DNA from: Acidobacteriaceae bacterium
GTDB lineage: Bacteria; Acidobacteriota; Terriglobia; Terriglobales; Acidobacteriaceae
DNA: 12,351 bases
Direction of reading: 5' to 3'
Assembly (NCBI GenBank): GCA_003166055.1
Contig: PMWR01000169.1
Coordinates: 2,341 to 14,691, forward strand
Shown: positions 6,332 through 11,460 of the stretch, piece after piece
Position numbering within the stretch: the first letter of the stretch is position 1
Layout of the letters: each line of letters begins with the position of its first letter
Position numbers and translations under genes: made by a program
Notes under the pieces: generated by a model
What the model was told of the DNA's origin: nothing
The model's input: only the letters and a program-made list of their open reading frames with translations
The model's database searches: none

Positions 6332-6982
6332 CTACCGCGTCATGATGACTTCAGAGACGCTGTCCTTCGCCAGAAACTGGCGGTGACCTGGCCAGCCTGC
6401 AAAGAGCCGTTCAATGCTGCGGTTGGTAAATGCGCGCTGGATGGGAAACGGCTGCGCCAACTGCACATCCACATCGTCTCCCGGGGTCAGGTGAAAACGG
6501 CAGCGCACTGTCTCCTCGCCCTGCATCCTCGTGTGGAAAAACGCCAGCACCTGCCCGCCTGGATTCATCGAAGCAAACAGATGCGCGACCACAGGCGCAA
6601 CCAGCGCTTCGGGCATAAAATCCAGGGCCGTCCATAACAGCGCCACATCGTACATGCGCCCTGAAAAGTTCAGGGACTGCCTAAGAAAGCCTTCGGCATC
6701 CCAGATCGGCTTCCCGTCTTCGTCCGTACCTCGCTGCCAGTCGCCGGTCCACGCATCGTAAACCAGATCGGCCTGGAAGAGGCTATGGCCCAGTCCGGTG
6801 AGGTAGTTGATGTTGGAGGGCGACGTATAGCCGGTATCGATCACGCGCAGGCCAGGCTCAGCCTCAAGCCGCTTGCGCAGCACCGCCCACCCGCCGGAGT
6901 GGCGCGGCACCCTGGGCCCCCAAAAGCCAGCGGTGGGTGCGGGCGGTCCGCTGTCCTGCTTCTTTTCAAACCAACGGCTCAT
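6332..6982 (-). CDS. SAM-methyltransferase-like protein with degenerate SAM site
   Basis: A 216-residue protein starting at MSRWFEKK, with AAGAGGAA about 11 bases upstream. The pattern is that of a class I methyltransferase Rossmann fold: a beta strand plus motif I region (LRVIDTGYTSPSNINYLTG, residues 45-63), an acidic end of the next strand near D72, a motif IV-like YDVALLWTALDFMPE (111-125), and post-motif MNPGGQVLAFFHTR (139-152). The usual G-x-G-x-G of motif I is replaced by D-T-G-Y-T-S-P, so SAM binding is doubtful. It may be a non-catalytic relative or have an altered cofactor pocket. It lies 65 bases after the bactofilin gene and is likely co-transcribed with it. A possible role in envelope or cell-shape organisation is inference from position only. 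Confidence 0.65.
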   Translation of the reverse strand: MSRWFEKKQDSGPPAPTAGFWGPRVPRHSGGWAVLRKRLEAEPGLRVIDTGYTSPSNINYLTGLGHSLFQADLVYDAWTGDWQRGTDEDGKPIWDAEGFLRQSLNFSGRMYDVALLWTALDFMPEALVAPVVAHLFASMNPGGQVLAFFHTRMQGEETVRCRFHLTPGDDVDVQLAQPFPIQRAFTNRSIERLFAGWPGHRQFLAKDSVSEVIMTR

Positions 6983-7047
6983 CGACCGGAATTCCTCTTG
7001 CGGGCCTACCCGCTTGATTGCGGCGGACCGGAACTCGATCTTCCCAA

Positions 7048-7437
7048 TCAGAAAATGCCGCCAGCCGGTGCCGGTGCAGGTCCGGCGCCATCGAGCGCCT
7101 TCGCTGCGCCCTGCGTCAGGTCCACTTTGCCTCGAAAAACCGCGTTGTCCTCCACCGCCAGCCGGAGCGCGCGAATATCCCCCTGCACGCTGCAGCCGGC
7201 ACGCAGCTCCACCCGGCCGCTGGCCACCACGTTGCCCTGCACCTGTCCCAGAATCAGAACATCTCTGGCGGTCAGGTCGGCTTGAACGTTGGCGTTGGGC
7301 CCGATCGTCAGCCGGCTCTCTGAGAGCGTCACCGTTCCCTCGACCCGCCCATCCACAATCAGGTCTTCGCTGCCCTTCACTTCGCCGCAAATGATAACGC
7401 TCTTGCCAATGCGCGCGGGTATATTCTCCACTGCCAT
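7048..7437 (-). CDS. Bactofilin (polymer-forming cytoskeletal protein)
   Basis: A 129-residue protein with a single bactofilin (DUF583) beta-helix domain at about residues 10-105. It shows the repeating short strand pattern GEVKGSEDLIVDGRVEGTV, ADLTARDVLILGQVQGNV, RVELRAGCSVQGDI and NAVFRGKVDL. The disordered ends are a short N-terminal MAVENIPAR and a Pro/Ala-rich tail. Bactofilins self-assemble without nucleotide into filaments at the inner membrane and organise peptidoglycan synthesis, stalks, chromosome-segregation proteins or motility components. The ATG has AAGGA 8 bases upstream on the minus strand. It is the first gene of a likely three-gene minus-strand unit with the methyltransferase-like and UPF0173 genes, read from a good promoter at 7479-7507. 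Confidence 0.95.
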   Translation of the reverse strand: MAVENIPARIGKSVIICGEVKGSEDLIVDGRVEGTVTLSESRLTIGPNANVQADLTARDVLILGQVQGNVVASGRVELRAGCSVQGDIRALRLAVEDNAVFRGKVDLTQGAAKALDGAGPAPAPAGGIF

Positions 7438-7478
7438 GATTTCAGTCCTTCCATGAGCCCAAACAAGGCCCTGCCCGA

Positions 7479-7507
7479 ACTATACGCAACCCGGCTCCAT
7501 GCTTCAA
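7479..7507 (-). promoter_or_regulatory. Putative promoter of the bactofilin operon
   Basis: On the minus strand TTGAAG (7502-7507) and TATAGT (7479-7484) are spaced by 17 bp, close to the sigma70 consensus. A start near 7472 would give a leader of about 35 bases before the bactofilin ATG. The -35 lies next to a cluster of GTGGAAGC direct repeats (7517-7559). Confidence 0.5.
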
Positions 7508-7516
7508 TCCACCCCC

Positions 7517-7559
7517 GCTTCCACGCGCTTGCTTCCACCCGCTCGTCCGCTTCCACCCG
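7517..7559. repeat. Three short direct repeats GCTTCCAC in a divergent promoter region
   Basis: GCTTCCAC occurs at 7517, 7531 and 7549; the last two copies extend to GCTTCCACCCG. A related GCTTCAATCCAC sits at 7501. The copies lie just upstream of the predicted bactofilin -35 and about 90-130 bases before the divergent gene at 7651. They could be binding sites for a regulator, but GC-rich simple sequence is an alternative. Confidence 0.45.
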
Positions 7560-7650
7560 GAGACCGAAGCCGCGCCAGGACGTCTAATGGGCAATGCCGT
7601 CCAAGCGCTGAACGCAACGCTGAATATCCGAACGAAAGCACAGACCTCGA

Positions 7651-8532
7651 ATGCCCGTTAGACTGATTTATGTGCGCAGACTTTTCCCGCTCCTCCCCTT
7701 GCTGCTGTGGGCCAGCGCCTTTCCAGCCCATGGCCAGCCTGCACCCGCCGCGCTCTCGCCGGCGCAGGCCCAGGCGCTGGTAGAGCGCGCGCTCGCCACG
7801 GAATTGCACACTGCTCAGGATCCAGCGCACCCTATGCGCTACCGGCTACGCAAAATCAGCCCCCGCCTCACCTCGACCAAGGATATCCTCGAGACCAAAG
7901 ACGGCGACGTTGCGCGCCTGGTGGCTCAATTTGATAAGCCGCTCTCGCCTGAGGACGAGCAGAAGGAACAGGCGCGCCTGGACGCGCTGCTCAGCGATCC
8001 CAGCCTGCAGAAGCACCGCAAACAGGGCGAGCAGGGAGACATGGGCATCGTCCTCAAGCTGTTGCGTATGCTGCCCAGCGCCTTCCTCTACCAGTACGCC
8101 GGCTCCGGTGCGGGCCCCGCGGGTCCGGTGGAGAAGTTCAGCTTCCGTCCCAACCCGAATTTCAGCCCGCCTGACTTTGAAACGCAGGCCCTTACGAACT
8201 TAACCGGAGAACTCTGGATCGACGCCGCACAGCAGCGTGTAACACGCCTGGAAGGCCACCTGCAGCAGGACACTGACTACGGCTGGGGCGTACTGGGCAA
8301 GCTCGACAAAGGCGGATCGGTGGTCATCGAGCAAGCCGACATCGGCGGCAGCCAATGGCGCATCGCGCGCTTCCAGATGAGGATGAACCTGCGCATCCTG
8401 TTCAAGACCAGGAATATCGATACTGCGGAAGAAATGACCGGGTACACCCCGGTTCCCACGGGCATCGAATACCGGAAAGCTATCGAGATGTTGCGGGCCG
8501 CGCCGGCTGGCCCCACGCAGCCCGGCCACTAG
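7651..8532 (+). CDS. Exported protein of unknown function
   Basis: A 293-residue protein with a clear signal peptide: basic MPVRLIYVRR, a hydrophobic core LFPLLPLLLWASAF, and a likely signal-peptidase I site near PAHG/QP at residue 28. The mature part has a charged helical segment (about 35-130) that includes SPEDEQKEQARLDALLSD. A beta-rich region (about 145-270) follows, containing FSFRPNPNFSPPDF, LTGELWIDAAQQRVTRLEG, GGSVVIEQADIGGSQWRIARF and LRILFKTRNIDTAEEM. The beta pattern vaguely recalls LolA/LolB-like outer-membrane sorting folds, but I cannot support that assignment. No catalytic motif is seen. It diverges from the bactofilin operon and converges on the atp cluster. The start is the first ATG before the signal peptide; its RBS is weak. 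Confidence 0.75.
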   Translation: MPVRLIYVRRLFPLLPLLLWASAFPAHGQPAPAALSPAQAQALVERALATELHTAQDPAHPMRYRLRKISPRLTSTKDILETKDGDVARLVAQFDKPLSPEDEQKEQARLDALLSDPSLQKHRKQGEQGDMGIVLKLLRMLPSAFLYQYAGSGAGPAGPVEKFSFRPNPNFSPPDFETQALTNLTGELWIDAAQQRVTRLEGHLQQDTDYGWGVLGKLDKGGSVVIEQADIGGSQWRIARFQMRMNLRILFKTRNIDTAEEMTGYTPVPTGIEYRKAIEMLRAAPAGPTQPGH

Positions 8533-8546
8533 AAAACGCGGGGCAC

Positions 8547-8582
8547 AATAAGAAAACGGCCACACCCATCAGGGCATGGCCG
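8547..8582 (-). terminator. Intrinsic terminator after atpE
   Basis: The arms CGGCCA (8557-8562) and TGGCCG (8577-8582) pair, continued after a 2x2 internal loop by CCC/GGG around an ATCA loop. On the minus strand the stem is followed by TTTTCTTATT (8556-8547), a proper U-rich tail. It lies 22 bases past the atpE stop and separates it from the convergent plus-strand gene ending at 8532. It shows that the F0 transcript ends here. Confidence 0.75.
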
Positions 8583-8604
8583 CTTTCCTGGTTCCAGATT
8601 CGCC

Positions 8605-8904
8605 TTACTTGATCTTGACGTAGATCATGGCGAAGGTGAATAGGGTGAGCGATTCGATGAAGGCCAGACCAAGGATCAGCAGGAACTGAATGCTGCCCGT
8701 GGCTCCTGGGTTGCGTGCGACCGACTCGGTGGCGGAAGCAATCGCCTTGCCCTGGCCGATGCCGCACAGTCCGGCTGCCAGCGCGATGCCGATGCCGATA
8801 CCGATAGGCGCCAGATCGACGACCGCTGAACCGCTCTGGGCGAATGCCGGAACGGCGAAGCAGAGTACAGCCAGTACCATCAAAACGTTTTGCAGTTTAC
8901 GCAT
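8605..8904 (-). CDS. atpE: ATP synthase F0 subunit c, with N-terminal signal-like extension
   Basis: A 99-residue proteolipid that forms the rotating c-ring. Two transmembrane hairpin helices (about 31-58 and 70-95) are joined by the polar loop ARNPGATG (63-70). The ion-carrying carboxylate is Glu84 (FIESLTLF), and Gln51 in the first helix faces it. The usual c subunit is about 75-85 residues. The extra N-terminal part MRKLQNVLMVLAVLCFAVPA ending in AFA/QSG looks like a cleavable signal peptide. The Glu-Ser pair plus Gln resembles part of the sodium-binding set, but Leu86 replaces the coupling Thr and Phe89 replaces the usual Tyr. The ATG has GGAG 5-6 bases upstream. It is the last gene of the cluster, separated from atpB by an unusual 204-base gap. 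Confidence 0.96.
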   Translation of the reverse strand: MRKLQNVLMVLAVLCFAVPAFAQSGSAVVDLAPIGIGIGIALAAGLCGIGQGKAIASATESVARNPGATGSIQFLLILGLAFIESLTLFTFAMIYVKIK

Positions 8905-9036
8905 GTTTCTCCAGCTTCCCTGAGATTGACCGCCAGTGGGTGGTTGAGGTTCACCGTGCTGACCCCCTCACGCTTGCGGCCGTCCGTTTACCCGGAGCGG
9001 AAGCTCTCCCCGGCGGAATCCTTTTAACAAAAGCCT

Positions 9037-9092
9037 GTCCTCCTGAGCGGAGTTTGGCGCGCACGCTGCGCCAAACGCAGCCGAAGGATCTG
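9037..9092. repeat. REP-like interspersed hairpin element between atpB and atpE
   Basis: A structured element in the 204-base atpB-atpE gap. A perfect 9-bp stem, GTTTGGCGC (9052-9060) with GCGCCAAAC (9068-9076), has a 7-base loop. It is flanked by matching outer pieces CGG/CCG (9048-9050, 9081-9083) and TCCT/AGGA (9041-9044, 9085-9088). The edges TCCTGAGCGGAG and CCGAAGGATCTGC resemble a family of short repeats that I recall as scattered through Acidobacteriota genomes (CCTGAGCG...GAAGGATCTGC). Only this copy lies in the window, so its repetitive nature is not shown here. It may act as a transcript stabiliser or attenuator within the atp operon. Confidence 0.6.
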
Positions 9093-9108
9093 CTTCTTCT
9101 TTCCAGGC

Positions 9109-9840
9109 CTAGTGATCGTGCGCCACAGCCTGCCCCAGGTAGATCATGCTCAACAGCATGAACACAAAGGCCTGCACAATCGAAACACCCAGATGCAAGG
9201 CCAGAAAAATCACCGGAACGGCAACCGGCACCAGCGAGAAGAACACCATCGTCACCAGGTCGCCGGCAAACATGTTGGCCCAGAGACGAATGGTGAGAGA
9301 CATCATGCGGGCCACGTGCGAGATCACTTCGATCGGGAACAGCAGCCAGGCAATCCACCACACGGGTCCGGCAAAATGCTTGAGATAGCCGATGATCCCC
9401 TGCTCGCGAATCCCGTGAAAGTTATAGTAAATGAACGTGGTAACGGCCAACCCGAAGGGCACCACCACCGACTGCGTGGGAGCTTCGAGCCCGGGTATCA
9501 ACCCGAGCAGATTGCAAATCAGCACGAACAGGAAGATGCAGGTGACAAACGCCTGGAAGCGCTGATACCCGTGCCCGATGGCGATCTCCGCCTGTCCTCC
9601 GATAAACTCATGAATCAGCTCAGCGAACTGCTGCGGCGTGCCCGGCTTCTCAACCGACAGACTTGCCCGCACCACGGCAAAAAAGGCGATGAAACCCAGC
9701 ACCACCAGTAATTCCAGCGCGAAGGTGTTGTTGATGGGCGCGGCGGCATTGGCGGGATGAATGCCCACTGCGTTCAGCAGCGCATTCAGGGGACCGGCAA
9801 AGAGATAGTTCAGCAACTGTGTAAAAGCCAGTTGATGCAT
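9109..9840 (-). CDS. atpB: ATP synthase F0 subunit a
   Basis: A 243-residue membrane protein forming the proton half-channels of F0. The essential arginine is Arg185 in SLTIRLWANMFAGD, equivalent to E. coli Arg210. Other family marks are PGTPQQFAELIHEFI (66-80), NLLGLIPGLEAPTQS (110-124) and SIVQAFVFMLLSMIYL (220-235), where Gln223 matches E. coli Gln252. The protein ends in a His-rich VAHDH. It starts 59 bases after atpI; the ATG at 9840 has no clear Shine-Dalgarno, but the N-terminal sequence begins as expected for the family. Followed by atpE after a repeat-containing gap. Confidence 0.97.
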   Translation of the reverse strand: MHQLAFTQLLNYLFAGPLNALLNAVGIHPANAAAPINNTFALELLVVLGFIAFFAVVRASLSVEKPGTPQQFAELIHEFIGGQAEIAIGHGYQRFQAFVTCIFLFVLICNLLGLIPGLEAPTQSVVVPFGLAVTTFIYYNFHGIREQGIIGYLKHFAGPVWWIAWLLFPIEVISHVARMMSLTIRLWANMFAGDLVTMVFFSLVPVAVPVIFLALHLGVSIVQAFVFMLLSMIYLGQAVAHDH

Positions 9841-9899
9841 GAAGGCAAATGTCTTTCTGATTCCAGAGCGGAACTATCCACACAAACCGGCCACAAGGC

Positions 9900-10313
9900 T
9901 CAACTCCGCAACATCCTGAGAGCTTCTCCCGTAAGCGTTACGACCGCCAGACTGAGGCCGCACACCAGCGCGATGACCGAACCCTGGAAACACTTAAGGC
10001 TACCATAAATGACCCCGGCAAAGATCAACAGGCGCACCAAAAAGAACCCAACCGCCAGCGCAGCCCCGCGCGGAGTCTGTTTACGCTTCATCCGGGCATT
10101 CATCAGCCGCGCCAGCCGCTGCCACTCCAGCAGGCTGGCTGCCGATATCAGCGCTCCAGTCAACAACATGGCCGCATTGCGCCAGCCTGAGGCGATCAGC
10201 AGCACCAATGCGGGAACCAGTCCCAAAATGACAGTGTTGCGCACCGAGCGCTTCAGCAAAGCGTCCAGATCTTCTTCTGTGAGGTTAGCGATGGAAGGAA
10301 TCTCTTCTGTCAT
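9900..10313 (-). CDS. atpI: ATP synthase subunit I (AtpI)
   Basis: A 137-residue protein with four predicted membrane helices (about 26-42, 45-63, 84-105, 112-128) after a short acidic N-terminus (MTEEIPSIANLTEEDLD). Size, topology and position directly before atpB match the ATP synthase I family, which assists c-ring assembly and is not part of the mature enzyme. Sequence conservation in this family is low, so the call leans on context. The start ATG overlaps the stop of a 7-codon mini-ORF (ATGA at 10310-10313), the last link in a chain of such overlaps from atpZ. Confidence 0.85.
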   Translation of the reverse strand: MTEEIPSIANLTEEDLDALLKRSVRNTVILGLVPALVLLIASGWRNAAMLLTGALISAASLLEWQRLARLMNARMKRKQTPRGAALAVGFFLVRLLIFAGVIYGSLKCFQGSVIALVCGLSLAVVTLTGEALRMLRS

Positions 10314-10370
10314 GGCTCGCTGCCGTCTCTCATGTCTCGCCGCCTTCTGTCATGACCCGCCACCGTCGCT
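10311..10370 (-). repeat. Three 20-bp tandem repeats forming coupled mini-ORFs at the atpZ-atpI junction
   Basis: On the minus strand the units 10370-10351, 10350-10331 and 10330-10311 each end in CATG; neighbours match at 16 of 20 and 14 of 20 positions. The atpZ stop overlaps an ATG (ATGA, 10350-10353). That ATG opens MTEGGET and stops at a second ATGA (10330-10333), which opens MRDGSEP and stops at a third ATGA (10310-10313), whose ATG is the atpI start. The 20-bp period equals eight codons minus a 4-base overlap, so every unit recreates the same stop/start junction. Confidence 0.8.
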
Positions 10371-10670
10371 TCCGCCACCGGACTTCATCCCGGCCCCACC
10401 GCCCGACCCCGTCCGACTCGTTCCTGCCATCACCAGCCGCACCACGTAGACCAGCCCGGAGATTCCGCCGAACAGTATCCCCACCAGGCCAATCCATGTC
10501 TGGTGCAGATGAAGGTCCAGCCAGGCCCCACCCAGCCATCCAATAAACGCCGACGAAGGCAGCAGAATCGCAATCTGCATCAGCTTCTCAGCGTCAGCCA
10601 GCGATTTCACGCCGCCTTGAGCTTTGTTCCGCTGCTTCGACTCCGGAATGGGACGATTGAAGGGCACCAT
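10350..10670 (-). CDS. atpZ: AtpZ/AtpI-like F0F1 accessory membrane protein
   Basis: A 106-residue protein with two membrane helices (about 31-50 and 57-80). The first ends in the family-like GWLGGAWLDLHLHQ, with an acidic residue at Asp52, and the second contains a Gly-rich GILFGGISGLVYVVRLV. The tail is Gly/Ser-rich (GSGGGAG, GGGSDGGGS). AtpZ-family proteins occur upstream of atpI-atpB in many bacteria and have been proposed to work with AtpI in magnesium or calcium uptake or in c-ring assembly. The start ATG lacks a Shine-Dalgarno; a TATAAC hexamer ends four bases before it. The stop TGA overlaps the first of a chain of ATGs leading to atpI. The gene starts 64 bases after the upstream DUF2846-like gene. 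Confidence 0.8.
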   Translation of the reverse strand: MVPFNRPIPESKQRNKAQGGVKSLADAEKLMQIAILLPSSAFIGWLGGAWLDLHLHQTWIGLVGILFGGISGLVYVVRLVMAGTSRTGSGGGAGMKSGGGSDGGGS

Positions 10671-10734
10671 CGTGGTTATACACGATGCCGCCGTCGAGCG
10701 CGACAGGCGCGAATTGGTCTACTTGGTCCTCCCT

Positions 10735-11310
10735 TTATTTCGTTTTCCAGGTCGAGAGCTTCCAGGCCTTCACCCGGTATTTGCCCTCATCCTCATTCAG
10801 CGGCGCAAGTCCGAACGCGATGTTGGCCCCGCCGCCCCCGCTCGTGACTCCCGGCCCCGTCGCGCCGGCCACGTTTGTGATGGTGATGTTGGCTGCGTAG
10901 TAGTAGACCTTGCCCGCCTCAGCGGTGAACGACGCCACATCGATGCTTTTCTTCAGCATCTTCAGCGCCGATTGCCAACTCACGCAAAGGTGATGCTCTC
11001 CGGGGTCCACATTCATGATGAAAAACGTGTTGCCGTTGTTGGCGCCGGCCCACGCGCCGTCCAGGCCATAGCGGATCGTGGCATGCATGCCGAATCCGAG
11101 CCCCTGGCTTTCGTCTTCAATGAAGACGATTTGCGCCTTACCGTCCGGCGGAGGAGCAGGCGCGGGCGCGTTCTTGAGCGCGGTTACCTCGAATTTGACT
11201 CCGTCATCGCCGCAGGCATCCGGCAGAATGGTCTTCGCCTGGGCCTGCGACGCAAACGCGAACAGGCCGCATACGAGCAATACTGCATGTGTTGATTTCA
11301 TTGCGGACAT
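10735..11310 (-). CDS. Secreted DUF2846-like protein
   Basis: A 191-residue protein. The first 25 residues are a signal peptide (MSAMKSTHAVLLVCGLFAFA, cleavage near AQA/KT). Residues about 57-145 match the DUF2846 style: GKAQIVFIEDESQG, then IRYGLDGAWAGANNGNTFF, VDPGEHHLCVSW and KVYYYAANI. A Gly-rich stretch and a positively charged tail follow. Such domains are beta-sandwich periplasmic or lipoprotein-borne units of unknown function. Here there is no lipobox. I chose the ATG at 11310 because GGTGGA lies 4 bases upstream; the ATG three codons later has none. The open frame extends much further upstream, but only as antisense to lysS. Divergent from lysS and upstream of atpZ. Confidence 0.8.
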   Translation of the reverse strand: MSAMKSTHAVLLVCGLFAFASQAQAKTILPDACGDDGVKFEVTALKNAPAPAPPPDGKAQIVFIEDESQGLGFGMHATIRYGLDGAWAGANNGNTFFIMNVDPGEHHLCVSWQSALKMLKKSIDVASFTAEAGKVYYYAANITITNVAGATGPGVTSGGGGANIAFGLAPLNEDEGKYRVKAWKLSTWKTK

Positions 11311-11460
11311 TCTATCCACCATAATCCTCATTGGCAAATCGTTTAAGCAGCTCATCACAAGCGTTTGTTCATTGCCCTGTCGTGCCACTCCATCTCCACA
11401 GACAGAATGAACGATATACTGACTCTTGCACCCGTGAAGCAACTTACGCACAGAGGAATC

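Noticed and set aside
6983..7390. Upstream extension of the methyltransferase-like frame
   Set aside because: It overlaps bactofilin in another frame and is Arg/Gly-rich without structure; an ATG with an upstream AAGAGGAA at 6982 gives the natural protein.
7504..7830. 108-codon minus-strand ORF over the divergent promoter region
   Set aside because: It overlaps the signal-peptide region of the exported protein on the other strand and has low-complexity sequence.
10311..10370. Possible CRISPR-like or minisatellite array
   Set aside because: The 20-bp units are directly tandem without spacers and diverge; they are better explained as duplication of the atpZ-atpI stop/start junction.
11415..11420. 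TATACT as a lysS promoter -10
   Set aside because: The hexamer is good, but no acceptable -35 lies 16-18 bases upstream, so I do not list it as a feature.
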